Source: an uncultured Bacteroidales bacterium (lineage in GTDB: Bacteria > Bacteroidota > Bacteroidia > Bacteroidales > GWA2-32-17). From it: DNA of 33,372 nt. This document shows, in pieces, positions 23,419-31,820 of the stretch (positions are counted from its first letter, which is position 1; every line of letters starts with the position of its first letter). Position numbers and translations under genes: made by a program. Under the pieces are notes generated by a model. That model searched no databases and was not told the origin of the DNA. It saw nothing but the letters and a program-made list of their open reading frames with translations. The stretch covers positions 1-33,372 of the forward strand of contig CALGPK010000052.1 in the NCBI GenBank assembly GCA_937960415.1. Direction: 5' to 3'.

Positions 23419-24270
23419 ATGAAACGAAAAATCATAACTATAAACGAAGAACTATGCACGGGTTGTGGAATATGTGCCGATGCATGTCATGAAGGTGCTA
23501 TCCAAATTATTGACGGAAAAGCAAGACTTATCAGTGAGCTTTTATGCGATGGGCTGGCAGCTTGCGTTGGAACCTGTCCCGAAGGGGCAATAACCATTGA
23601 AGAAAAAGAAGCTGAACCTTATGACGAAATAAAAGTCATGAAATTTTTAATCCAAAAAGGTGAAAATTCTGTAAAAGCACATTTAAAACACTTAAAAGAA
23701 CATCAACAAACAGAATGGCTTAAGCAGGGGGTAAGTTATTTAATGGAACAAAAAGAGAATATCCCCTTCGATGTAGAAAAAATTATCCACGAAGTACATC
23801 ATAGCTCAACCCAACACCATGTTGGTTGTTTGGGATCGAAACCCATAACATTTAATTCTTCTTTAAACACAACGGTAGAAGAAAATAAATCAGAGCTAAG
23901 TCATTGGCCTATTCAAATGCACTTAATTAGCCCTTATGCCCCATATTTTCAAAATGCCGATATTGTCATGGCTGCCGATTGTGTGGCCTATGCCTTAGGC
24001 TCTTTTCATTCTAAATATCTTAAAAATAAAAAACTTATTATAGCATGCCCTAAATTAGATCAACATCAAGAAATATATCTTGAAAAACTTATTACCCTCA
24101 TAAACGAAGCTCACATTAATACCTTAACGATAATGATAATGGAAGTTCCTTGTTGCAGAGGGCTTTTACATCTGGCTCAACAAGCTGTTGAAAAGACAAC
24201 AAATAAAATTCCTTTAAAACTCATCGTGGTTGGTATTCAAGGACAAATATTAAAAGAACAATGGATATAA
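23419..24270 (+). CDS. Ferredoxin-like [4Fe-4S] protein, partner of hydroxylamine reductase
   Basis: 283 residues. The N-terminal ~65 residues are a two-cluster ferredoxin: CTGCGICADAC (Cys13, 16, 19, 23) and CDGLAACVGTC (Cys43, 49, 53); the second motif lacks the usual second Cys, as is common in this family. The remaining ~200 residues carry further cysteines in GCLGS (137), ADCVAYA (188), ACPKLD (210) and VPCCRG (245-246), which I recall as conserved in the clostridial and Bacteroidota relatives. It should supply electrons to Hcp, whose gene follows 24 bases later. ATG 23419 is set by the promoter just upstream. Role as electron donor is inferred from context. Confidence 0.85.
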   Translation: MKRKIITINEELCTGCGICADACHEGAIQIIDGKARLISELLCDGLAACVGTCPEGAITIEEKEAEPYDEIKVMKFLIQKGENSVKAHLKHLKEHQQTEWLKQGVSYLMEQKENIPFDVEKIIHEVHHSSTQHHVGCLGSKPITFNSSLNTTVEENKSELSHWPIQMHLISPYAPYFQNADIVMAADCVAYALGSFHSKYLKNKKLIIACPKLDQHQEIYLEKLITLINEAHINTLTIMIMEVPCCRGLLHLAQQAVEKTTNKIPLKLIVVGIQGQILKEQWI

Positions 24271-24294
24271 TGTTTAACTTAAAATTTTAAAACT

Positions 24295-25950
24295 ATGAGT
24301 ATGTTTTGTTTTCAATGTCAGGAAGCAGCTAAAGGTACAGGCTGTACTTTAAACGGTGTTTGCGGAAAAAAAGAAGAGCTGGCAAACGAAATGGATGCCT
24401 TATCATATACCTGCAAAGGCTTATCGTTTTATGCCTATCATCTAAAAAAACATGGAGTTGACACTAGCGAATTTGATAAGTACGTAATGAACTCATTATT
24501 TAAAACCATTACCAATGTCAATTTCGACAAAAAGGCTATTATGCAATCCATTCACGAAGGACTGGCTTTGAAAAGAAAAGCTCGTACGCTTATTTCAAAA
24601 AATGCCATTCAACTTGACGAAAACACCATTCCCGAATGTGCCAAATGGGAAGCATTTACCGACATAGAAATAGAGCGAAAAGCTGCTCATGTTGGAGTAT
24701 TATCCGAACCAAACGAAGACATCCGTTCATTAAAAGAACTGCTTTTATACGGAGTAAAAGGTATGGCTGCTTATACCGAGCATGCTTACAATCTAGGACA
24801 TATCAACAACAACATTTTCGAATTTATGCACAAAGCACTATTGTCAACGTTAAAAGAAGATATTACTATTAATGAACTTTTCGATTTAGTTATGGAATGC
24901 GGTAAATACGGCGTAGAAGCAATGGCACTGCTCGACAAAGCCCATACATCTCGCTATGGAAATCCAGAAATTACAAAAGTTAACATAGGTGTAAGAAACA
25001 ATCCAGGAATACTTATCTCTGGACACGACTTACGCGATCTGGAAGATTTACTCGAACAAACCGAAGGAACAGGTGTAGATGTTTATACTCATAGCGAAAT
25101 GTTGCCCGCACACTATTATCCTGCATTTAAAAAATATAAGCATTTTGCAGGTAACTACGGAAGTTCGTGGTGGCATCAACGCGATGATTTTGAGAAATTT
25201 AATGGTCCTATTCTTTTTACTACCAATTGCATAGTACCACCTCTGCCCAATGCTCCCTATAAAGATAAAATATACACTACCGGGCAGGCCGGATTAGAAG
25301 GAGCTATTCATATTCCTGATAGAACCGATAATGGAAAAAAAGATTTTTCGGTTATCATCGAACATGCTAAGCGTTGTGCCGCTCCTACCCCCATTGAGGA
25401 AGGAGAAATTATTGGTGGTTTTGCTCATGAACAAGTACTTGCCCTTGCCGATAAAGTAATCGATGCGGTTAAGTCGGGTGCTATCAGAAAATTTGTTGTA
25501 ATGGCAGGTTGTGATGGACGATTAAAAGAACGTGAGTATTATTCCGAATTTGCTAAAAAACTGCCTCACGATACTGTAATATTAACTGCCGGATGTGCTA
25601 AATATCGTTACAACAAACTTCCTCTTGGCGATATTAACGGTATTCCCCGAGTATTAGATGCCGGACAATGCAACGATTCGTATTCGTTGGCTGTAATAGC
25701 TCTTAAACTCAAAGAAGCATTCGGTCTGGAAGATATTAACCAATTACCAATTGTTTACAACATTGCCTGGTACGAACAAAAAGCAGTCATTGTATTGTTG
25801 GCTCTGCTTTATCTAGGAGTTAAAAATATTCACTTAGGACCCACATTGCCTGCATTCCTATCGCCCAATGTAGCCAACATATTGGTTGAAAAGTTTGGTA
25901 TCGGCGGTATTAGTACTGTAGAAAACGATATCAAGCAAATGATTAATTAA
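24295..25950 (+). CDS. hcp: Hydroxylamine reductase / hybrid cluster protein (class I)
   Basis: 551 residues. The N-terminal cluster motif is Cys5-x2-Cys8-x8-Cys17-x5-Cys23, the spacing of strict-anaerobe (class I) Hcp with a [4Fe-4S] cluster, not the enteric [2Fe-2S] type. Hybrid-cluster ligand regions are present: [33 protein letters not shown] and [10 protein letters not shown]. Hcp reduces nitric oxide or hydroxylamine and protects anaerobes from nitrosative stress. Cotranscribed with the ferredoxin-like gene upstream, behind a promoter with an inverted-repeat operator candidate, and closed by a strong terminator. Confidence 0.97.
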   Translation: MSMFCFQCQEAAKGTGCTLNGVCGKKEELANEMDALSYTCKGLSFYAYHLKKHGVDTSEFDKYVMNSLFKTITNVNFDKKAIMQSIHEGLALKRKARTLISKNAIQLDENTIPECAKWEAFTDIEIERKAAHVGVLSEPNEDIRSLKELLLYGVKGMAAYTEHAYNLGHINNNIFEFMHKALLSTLKEDITINELFDLVMECGKYGVEAMALLDKAHTSRYGNPEITKVNIGVRNNPGILISGHDLRDLEDLLEQTEGTGVDVYTHSEMLPAHYYPAFKKYKHFAGNYGSSWWHQRDDFEKFNGPILFTTNCIVPPLPNAPYKDKIYTTGQAGLEGAIHIPDRTDNGKKDFSVIIEHAKRCAAPTPIEEGEIIGGFAHEQVLALADKVIDAVKSGAIRKFVVMAGCDGRLKEREYYSEFAKKLPHDTVILTAGCAKYRYNKLPLGDINGIPRVLDAGQCNDSYSLAVIALKLKEAFGLEDINQLPIVYNIAWYEQKAVIVLLALLYLGVKNIHLGPTLPAFLSPNVANILVEKFGIGGISTVENDIKQMIN

Positions 25951-25955
25951 CTCAG

Positions 25956-25988
25956 AAAAGGGGTATCGATGATACCCCCTTTTTTTTT
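25956..25988 (+). terminator. Strong intrinsic terminator after hcp
   Basis: An A-run, then an 8-bp stem GGGGTATC (25960-25967) with GATACCCC (25971-25978), loop of 3, followed by a long T-run (25980-25988). It starts 6 bases after the hcp stop. The next gene's ATG is only 6 bases past the T-run. Confidence 0.9.
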
Positions 25989-25993
25989 AACAC

Positions 25994-26302
25994 ATGATGA
26001 TACATTTATCAAAAAAAAACTATGATCGTCTGAATGTAGCTTTCGAAGCATATCGATTGTTTTCGGACAATCGTTTAGAAATAGTTCTGTTTTACCTAAA
26101 CCATGAGGAACAGATTGAATTGCATAGCATGCCTGTAAAAGTAGTTTTTTATGTACTTGAAGGTAAGGGAGTATTTTTGCACCAGAACGATGAATTCCCT
26201 GTACAAAAGGGCGATATTTTAGTGGTCGAACCAAACACTCTAAGGGGGTGGAAATGTTTATCAAAACATAACATCACAGTCGTAGCTATAAAACAACTTT
26301 AG
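25994..26302 (+). CDS. Small cupin-domain protein
   Basis: 102 residues. A single cupin barrel: KVVFYVLEGKGVF (first cupin motif region), then FPVQKGDILVVEPNTLRGWKC (second motif region, with the usual GD-P-N-H/R spacing). The typical metal-binding histidines are mostly missing, so it may bind ligand without metal. Start could be the ATG at 25994 or 25997. It begins directly after the hcp terminator, and I see no promoter, so expression may depend on readthrough; a link to nitrosative stress is conceivable but unproven. A minus-strand ORF covers the same bases but looks like no family. Confidence 0.72.
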   Translation: MMIHLSKKNYDRLNVAFEAYRLFSDNRLEIVLFYLNHEEQIELHSMPVKVVFYVLEGKGVFLHQNDEFPVQKGDILVVEPNTLRGWKCLSKHNITVVAIKQL

Positions 26303-26343
26303 CACTTTATTTTTTTTGTGTTTGTTTCATTTTATCCCAATTT

Positions 26344-26370
26344 TTGCAATAGAAAATATACTATTGCACA
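26344..26370. repeat. Inverted repeat upstream of the porP-like promoter
   Basis: TGCAATAG (26345-26352) and CTATTGCA (26361-26368) are perfect 8-bp arms around an 8-base AT loop. No T-run follows on either strand, so it is not a clear terminator; it may be an operator for the PorP-like promoter 25 bases downstream or a 3' hairpin of the cupin mRNA. Confidence 0.4.
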
Positions 26371-26392
26371 GGTTGTATAAGTTCTAAAATAT

Positions 26393-26423
26393 TTTGCCAG
26401 TTGAAAAAAAAATTGTACGTTTG
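26393..26423 (+). promoter_or_regulatory. Promoter of the PorP/PorE-like operon
   Basis: TTTG (26393-26396), exactly 19 bases, TACGTTTG (26416-26423) is a textbook Bacteroidota promoter. The ATG at 26429 is only 5 bases beyond the -7 element, so transcription should start at or next to the start codon. Confidence 0.8.
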
Positions 26424-26428
26424 TATGG

Positions 26429-27430
26429 ATGAAATACTATTTATCATTCACTTTGGTATTTTTTTACATTAGTGCCATAGCACAGGATATTCATTTTTCT
26501 CAATACATTTATTCGCCTCTTACCTTAAACCCTGCTAATACGGGCAACATTGATGCCGACTGGCGTTTTGTAAACAACTACCGAAATCAATGGAAATCGC
26601 TTTCTATACCTTATCGTACTATTGGAGTTTCGTATGAACACCAATGGTACATCTATTCAGAACAATTCAGTTATGGAATCAACATTATAAACGATAAGTC
26701 TGGACCAATTGGTTTAACCGTCAATAAGTTATTTTTAACTCTTGCCTACCATAAAAAAATTGGGCTAAGCAATTGGCATACAGGCATACAAGGTGGTATG
26801 ATTTTTAAAAACTATTCATTAAACGATATTACCTTCCCCAGTCAATTCGACATGACTACTGGGTATTTCAATTCGCAACTCAACAATAATGAAAGTAACT
26901 TCAATCAACATGTGAATTATCCCGACATTAACGCTGGCGTAGCGTGGGATAAACCAATGCGTTTTTTTCACCCCGAAATGGGACTTTCAGTTTTTCACTT
27001 AATTATGCCCAAAGAAAGCTTCATCGATAACAATCATCACTTAGCCATTCGTTATGCCATATATGGTGGGCTTTACATGCCCATTCAGCAATTTTATGTA
27101 AAACCCCAGATCTTTCAGATGCGACAACGAAAAGCTACCGACTTTATTATGGGAGGTGAGGCTGGATATAACTTTCCAAACAAACAAGCATTTATACGCA
27201 GAGTGTTTGCCGGCATGTTTTTCCGAAATGATTTTGCAACTGCTTTCGATGCATATATCATCATGATAGGTTTACAGATAAAGCAATGGCAGGTAGGATT
27301 TAGCTACGATATTAACACCAGTTCACTTGCCCAGGCTACTAACCATCGTGGCGCATTCGAAGTTTCGGTTATTTATACATCTAAAAGTACCATACCTAAA
27401 AAAATCACTATCCCATGCGATCGTATGTAA
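26429..27430 (+). CDS. PorP/SprF-family type IX secretion outer-membrane protein
   Basis: 333 residues. A signal peptide (1-18, ending AIAQ) is followed by the family signature DIHFSQYIYSPLTLNPANTG and then alternating beta strands ending with an aromatic-rich C-terminus, an outer-membrane barrel. PorP/SprF proteins belong to the type IX secretion/gliding apparatus and, in PorP-PorE-like pairs, hold surface proteins. The downstream PorE-like gene overlaps by 16 bases, the usual pairing. Whether it is the core PorP or an accessory paralogue linked to one adhesin cannot be told; no porK-N genes are in the window. Confidence 0.9.
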   Translation: MKYYLSFTLVFFYISAIAQDIHFSQYIYSPLTLNPANTGNIDADWRFVNNYRNQWKSLSIPYRTIGVSYEHQWYIYSEQFSYGINIINDKSGPIGLTVNKLFLTLAYHKKIGLSNWHTGIQGGMIFKNYSLNDITFPSQFDMTTGYFNSQLNNNESNFNQHVNYPDINAGVAWDKPMRFFHPEMGLSVFHLIMPKESFIDNNHHLAIRYAIYGGLYMPIQQFYVKPQIFQMRQRKATDFIMGGEAGYNFPNKQAFIRRVFAGMFFRNDFATAFDAYIIMIGLQIKQWQVGFSYDINTSSLAQATNHRGAFEVSVIYTSKSTIPKKITIPCDRM

Positions 27431-29523
27431 TTTTATTATTACTCATGTTGGCTGCTAAAACATTTGCACAGCCATCAGAAACAATGAAATATCTAAATCC
27501 CTGGCAAGTTAAAAGTTTTGCTAAAAATTCAGAAAAAATTGGTGATATTTATTCGTCAATCGAATACTACGAAGCCTTTTTACAAAAAAACCCAAACAAC
27601 CTATCCATTAAATTTAAATTGGCACAACTTTATCACCAAACACGGAATTATCCTGTTGCTCAGCAATACTACCACGAAGTATTCGAAGCCGACAAAGAGT
27701 CCTATGTAGAGGCACTATTTTATCGCGGACTAATGAAAAAAATGCAAGGCAATTACAAAAACGCGATAGAAGACTTTAACTTATTTGCTAAAATGATAAA
27801 AGGCAGTAAGCTTCAAGAAGAATTCAAAAAACGTATAAAAAACGAAATTGACGGATGCAACCTTGCACTTAAACTTATAGAAAAGCCCTTAGATGTTTTT
27901 ATTCTCCACCTCGACACCAGTATCAATAAAGCACATGCCGAAGCCTCGCCCATGCCGGTCAGCGGAAATACAATTTGGTACTCATCATTAAAAGCCGATA
28001 AAGTATTTTATATCGATGTAAACAACGACAGTATTTATCCGAATCGACAACTCTATGTAGCACAAAAAAAAGGGGAAAAATGGTACAGCGAAGGACTATT
28101 AGAAGGACCTTTTAATCAGCCCAACGTTAATGTAATCAATCCGGCCTTAAACCCGGCAGGCAACCGACTTTACTTTACCCGTTGCCAGCGAAACTGGAAA
28201 AACAATATGGTTTGTGCCATTTATTTAAGCGAAAAAATTGAGGGACAGTGGTCCGAACCTGTTAAGCTTGGAAGGAACATCAACGATCCTCGATATACAT
28301 CTACACAACCAACAGTAGGCATTGATTCAAAAACACAAAACGAAGTACTGTATTTTGTTAGCGATCGCGAAGGCGGCAAAGGAGGACTTGATATTTGGTA
28401 TTCGATATACAATGCTAAAAAGAATGAATTTAAGCCACCTAAAAATGCTGGCAGCAAAATCAATACCTCTGGCAACGAGGTAACACCCTTCTACGATATT
28501 GAAACCCACACCCTATACTTCAGCTCCGATGGCTGGCCTTCTATGGGAGGTTTAGATATTTTTAAAGCACAAGGCGAATTGACACAATTTAGCACACCCG
28601 AAAACATTGGCTTCCCAATCAACTCCTCTGCCGACGACTTATATTGCGTGGTTTCTAAAACCCGCGAAGGCGGCTTTTTTGTTTCAAACCGAAAAGGGAT
28701 TGTTCCCCTACTACACGAAACCTGTTGTGACGATATTTTCGAATATCGATGGGCAAACTATATTCACATTGTTCTTACCGGAAAAATTTACGCAATAAAA
28801 GATAGCACTTTATACGAGCAACTTGAACAGCAAATTGTTGATAAAAATTTCATTGAAGAACTTGACGAAGAAACAGACAAAGTAAACCCCTTACCCAATA
28901 AAAAAATAGATTTATATGTGGTACAAGGCAATGAACGTATATACATACAATCGGTATACAGCAACAATAAAGGTGAATTCGCCTTCAACCTTGAGCCTAA
29001 AAAAGATTACAAAGTTGTTATCGACAACTATGGTTTTTTCAATAAAGAACTAAGTGTTTCTACACAGCACATAACTCAATCGGACACTTTACGAGCCGAT
29101 GCTATTTATATTAATGTTTTACCGCTTGAGCCTATTGTAATCAAAAACATTTATTACGAATATGGCAAATGGAATTTGACCGACTCGTCGAAAGCGATAC
29201 TCGACCAAACAATATATAAACTGATGGTTGAAAACCCACGAATTATCGTAGAAATAGCTTCGCACACCGACAGTGTAAGTTCCGAAGAATATAATCTTAA
29301 ATTGTCGCAAAAACGTGCCGAAAGCGTTGTTAAATATTTAATCAGCAAAGGTATTGAAAAAGACCGTTTAGTTGCCAGGGGTTACGGCGAATCGAAACCC
29401 ATAGCCCCTAACACCAACCCCGATGGCACTGATAATCCCGAAGGCAGACAAAAAAACCGCCGCACCGAGTTTAGAATAATCGGATCGCTCGATCAATATC
29501 CTAAAATTATTTATGAAGAATAA
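27415..29523 (+). CDS. PorE-like TPR / beta-propeller / OmpA-family outer-membrane protein
   Basis: 702 residues. Signal peptide (1-19, no lipobox cysteine), TPR region (about 35-150), WD40/PD40-like propeller repeats (about 165-445; e.g. FVSDREGGKGGLDIW and YFSSDGWPSMGGLDIF), a carboxypeptidase-regulatory-like beta domain (about 450-560) and an OmpA peptidoglycan-binding domain (about 585-690; HTDS, NLKLSQKRAESV, GYGES and NRRTEFRI). The order equals that of Porphyromonas PorE, which anchors the type IX machine to peptidoglycan. PorE is a lipoprotein; this one has only a normal signal peptide, so it may be a paralogue. It overlaps the PorP-like gene by 16 bases and forms one operon with it. 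Confidence 0.9.
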   Translation: MRSYVILLLLMLAAKTFAQPSETMKYLNPWQVKSFAKNSEKIGDIYSSIEYYEAFLQKNPNNLSIKFKLAQLYHQTRNYPVAQQYYHEVFEADKESYVEALFYRGLMKKMQGNYKNAIEDFNLFAKMIKGSKLQEEFKKRIKNEIDGCNLALKLIEKPLDVFILHLDTSINKAHAEASPMPVSGNTIWYSSLKADKVFYIDVNNDSIYPNRQLYVAQKKGEKWYSEGLLEGPFNQPNVNVINPALNPAGNRLYFTRCQRNWKNNMVCAIYLSEKIEGQWSEPVKLGRNINDPRYTSTQPTVGIDSKTQNEVLYFVSDREGGKGGLDIWYSIYNAKKNEFKPPKNAGSKINTSGNEVTPFYDIETHTLYFSSDGWPSMGGLDIFKAQGELTQFSTPENIGFPINSSADDLYCVVSKTREGGFFVSNRKGIVPLLHETCCDDIFEYRWANYIHIVLTGKIYAIKDSTLYEQLEQQIVDKNFIEELDEETDKVNPLPNKKIDLYVVQGNERIYIQSVYSNNKGEFAFNLEPKKDYKVVIDNYGFFNKELSVSTQHITQSDTLRADAIYINVLPLEPIVIKNIYYEYGKWNLTDSSKAILDQTIYKLMVENPRIIVEIASHTDSVSSEEYNLKLSQKRAESVVKYLISKGIEKDRLVARGYGESKPIAPNTNPDGTDNPEGRQKNRRTEFRIIGSLDQYPKIIYEE

Positions 29524-29584
29524 CTCTACAAACATTTGTATTCTTTATATTTAACTCATTTGCATGCAATAACAAGATGTTTTA

Positions 29585-29612
29585 CTTTTTTTAGTTTTAA
29601 AATTAAAAAAAG
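29585..29612. terminator. AT-rich inverted repeat between convergent genes (weak terminator candidate)
   Basis: CTTTTTTTA (29585-29593) and TAAAAAAAG (29604-29612) are perfect 9-bp arms around a 10-base loop and overlap the ribF stop codon. It lies between the PorE-like gene (+) and ribF (-). A stem made almost only of A-T pairs is weak, so this could be chance in AT-rich DNA. Confidence 0.35.
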
Positions 29613-30553
29613 GTTGTTATAGAAGTACTTTTCTCAAAAAAATTCTTTGCAAACTCCACATCCTTTACTATCCACTTTTTCAGTTCATCTAGTGATTCAA
29701 ATCGTTCATCATCGCGAATACGGTATAAAAGAAAAACCGTAAGATTTTTTTCGTACAAATTGCCTTCGAACTCTATAATATGTACCTCTATGCTCAATGG
29801 ATGCTCTGGTATATTTAAGGTTGGACGATAACCAATATTCAAAACTCCTTTATACCAACCGTTGCCTATTTTTACCTTAACCACATATACACCTGTTTTG
29901 GGAATCAATTTTTTGTGATTTTCGACGAGCAGGTTGGCAGTTGGAAAACCCAACGAACGACCAATTTTCAATCCTTTTACTACTTTGCCCGACAACATAA
30001 AAGGATAACCCAACATTTCGTTGGCATATCCAATATTTCCCTCCTCAAGAGCATGTCTAATTTTTGTTGAACTAATAGTAAGTTCACCATGAAAAACAGG
30101 CTCCATACGATACAAATTAAACTCATACTTATCAGACATAGATTTCAGTACTTCGTACGAACCCTGTCTATCTTTACCAAGCTGGTGATCGTAACCTATA
30201 ACCAGATGTTTGAGTTTAAACTTTTTTATCAGTTCTTGTTCTAAAAACTCCTGTGCTGTTTTTTGCGAAAATTCACGAGTAAAATGCTTTAGATAAACAT
30301 ATTCGACACCAAATTTTTCAAAAAGCCACAATTTTTCTTCAATGGTTGTAATAAGTTTAAAATTATCGTAGCCTAAAACTTCACGTGGATGTGGTTCAAA
30401 TGTGTAAACAATCCACTGACAATCGTGATTCTTAGCTATTTCTTTACACCAATCGAGCAAATGCTGATGCCCTCTGTGTAAACCATCAAAAGTTCCAATA
30501 GTAACTACCGAACACTTTACATAGTCAATATCTTCTTCACGATACAATATCAC
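29603..30553 (-). CDS. ribF: Bifunctional riboflavin kinase / FAD synthetase
   Basis: 316 residues from GTG 30553. N-terminal FAD synthetase (nucleotidyltransferase) with VTIGTFDGLHRGH (about 17-29), YTFEPHP and GYDHQLGKDRQG, then the ISSTKIRHALEEG motif; C-terminal riboflavin kinase beta-barrel (about 180-305) with KGLKIGRSLGFPTANL and the VLNIGYRPT segment. It turns riboflavin into FMN and FAD in the cytoplasm. No ATG start is available: GTG at 30574 is also in frame (323 residues) but coincides with a -7 element, so the GTG at 30553 is preferred. Flanked by convergent and divergent neighbours, thus a single-gene unit. Confidence 0.93.
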   Translation of the reverse strand: MILYREEDIDYVKCSVVTIGTFDGLHRGHQHLLDWCKEIAKNHDCQWIVYTFEPHPREVLGYDNFKLITTIEEKLWLFEKFGVEYVYLKHFTREFSQKTAQEFLEQELIKKFKLKHLVIGYDHQLGKDRQGSYEVLKSMSDKYEFNLYRMEPVFHGELTISSTKIRHALEEGNIGYANEMLGYPFMLSGKVVKGLKIGRSLGFPTANLLVENHKKLIPKTGVYVVKVKIGNGWYKGVLNIGYRPTLNIPEHPLSIEVHIIEFEGNLYEKNLTVFLLYRIRDDERFESLDELKKWIVKDVEFAKNFFEKSTSITTFF

Positions 30554-30573
30554 GTTAAAAATCTTTAAAGCCA

Positions 30574-30581
30574 CAAAGTTA
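30574..30581 (-). promoter_or_regulatory. Probable -7 element for ribF
   Basis: On the minus strand TAACTTTG fits TAnnTTTG; its last base is the first base of the in-frame GTG at 30574, so transcription would start downstream of that codon. No convincing -33 at the usual spacing. Confidence 0.5.
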
Positions 30582-30618
30582 GCACTTTAACTTTATATTA
30601 CAGCTGCAATTTTTAATA

Positions 30619-30626
30619 TAACTTTG
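30619..30626 (+). promoter_or_regulatory. Probable -7 element for the TlpA-like/M1 peptidase operon
   Basis: TAACTTTG matches TAnnTTTG and lies 18 bases before the ATG at 30645. It is back to back with the ribF -7 element, which has the same octamer on the other strand 37 bp away. Confidence 0.55.
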
Positions 30627-30644
30627 TTTCACAGAAAATAAACT

Positions 30645-31820
30645 ATGAAAAAACTTGCCTTTCAAATAATTAGCCTTGCATTAATTGTAATGGCATGTAG
30701 TTCATCGCACGAAGGCTTTATTATTAAAGGTATTGTAAAAGGGGGCAAGGGCAAAAATATTTATATCTTTTACGAAAATAAAACCGATTCCGTCATCATC
30801 AACTCAAACAACGAATTTATGTTTAAAGGAACTTTACGCGAGCCCAATTTCTGCAACATTTATTTAGATCGCACCAATCCCATTTTGTTATTTATCGACT
30901 CCATTAACAACATTACCATCGAGATAGAAACCGATGCAGAAAACTTTGCTCAAAACTATACCGTAAAAGGCTCCGAAACCTCTGCACATATTAAAGAGCT
31001 TCATTCGAGGCTTTCCGAAACATTTCAAAACATCAGAAACTTATACAAAAATACCGTTGCCGTTTCAGACTCAGCAAGCAGAGATTCGCTGCACACTTAT
31101 TTTGTACAAAAAAGCAACGAAATGGTTAATTTACATAAGCAATATATTGTAAACTTTATTCATCAAAATCCAAAGTCGTTTGCTATTTTACCAGCTATAT
31201 ACCAGGCATTCGATAGCCGCAATCCTGTTTTTCGTTACGAAGTAGATGCTCCATTATATCATTTAGTTGATTCTTTATTTATGGCAAATTATCCGAACTC
31301 AATGCATACTAAAGAATTTCATGCTCAAATACTTCAATATAAACAAATGTTTCAGTATCAACAACCACCAACGCCATTTTTTGCACAAAACTCCGAAGCC
31401 CCAGATTTCAGTATTCAAACCAGAGAAGGTAAAATATTTAGATTGTCATCATTACGTGGCAAATATGTTTTATTAGATTTCTGGGCCTCGTGGTGCAAAC
31501 CCTGCCGTGTTGAAAATCCTTTTCTTGCCGAAGCATACAAAAAATTTAAAAAATATCCCATTCAATTTGTTCAAATATCACTCGACAACAGCAAAGAACA
31601 ATGGTTGAAAGCCATCGACGCCGACCATATTGGCGAATGGGTACATGCCAGCAACCTTAAATATTGGGATTGCGAAGTTGCTAAACTATATGGCGTACAA
31701 GCCATTCCAGCAAATTTCCTAATTGACCCACAAGGTAAGATTATTGCACAAAATTTGCGTAGCGACCAATTAATAACTACCTTAGCCGAAATTTTTGCCT
31801 CAAAAGGTAGTCGTAAGTGA
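30645..31820 (+). CDS. TlpA-like thioredoxin-domain lipoprotein (DUF4369 N-terminus)
   Basis: 391 residues. A lipoprotein signal (lipobox VMAC, Cys18) is followed by a DUF4369-type beta domain (about 23-110; IIKGIVKGGKGKNIY), a helical middle (about 115-240) and a C-terminal TlpA/ResA thioredoxin domain (about 250-390) with DFWASWCKPCRVE (Cys284, Cys287) and cis-Pro in VQAIPANFLIDPQG. Such Bacteroidota proteins act as membrane-bound periplasmic disulfide reductases. The 4-base overlap of its stop with the next start (GTGA) suggests one operon with the M1 peptidase. Confidence 0.92.
   Translation: MKKLAFQIISLALIVMACSSSHEGFIIKGIVKGGKGKNIYIFYENKTDSVIINSNNEFMFKGTLREPNFCNIYLDRTNPILLFIDSINNITIEIETDAENFAQNYTVKGSETSAHIKELHSRLSETFQNIRNLYKNTVAVSDSASRDSLHTYFVQKSNEMVNLHKQYIVNFIHQNPKSFAILPAIYQAFDSRNPVFRYEVDAPLYHLVDSLFMANYPNSMHTKEFHAQILQYKQMFQYQQPPTPFFAQNSEAPDFSIQTREGKIFRLSSLRGKYVLLDFWASWCKPCRVENPFLAEAYKKFKKYPIQFVQISLDNSKEQWLKAIDADHIGEWVHASNLKYWDCEVAKLYGVQAIPANFLIDPQGKIIAQNLRSDQLITTLAEIFASKGSRK

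Noticed and set aside
25947-26264. Minus-strand 105-residue ORF over the cupin gene
   Set aside because: It overlaps the cupin on the opposite strand, covers the hcp terminator and resembles no family; the plus-strand cupin has a recognisable fold.
29560-29569. TTGCATGCAA palindrome between the PorE-like gene and ribF
   Set aside because: Short, isolated and between convergent 3' ends, so an operator role is unlikely.
30553-30574. GTG at 30574 as the ribF start
   Set aside because: Its first base is the last base of a TAnnTTTG element, so it would precede the transcript start; the GTG at 30553 gives a normal RibF N-terminus. Not fully excluded.
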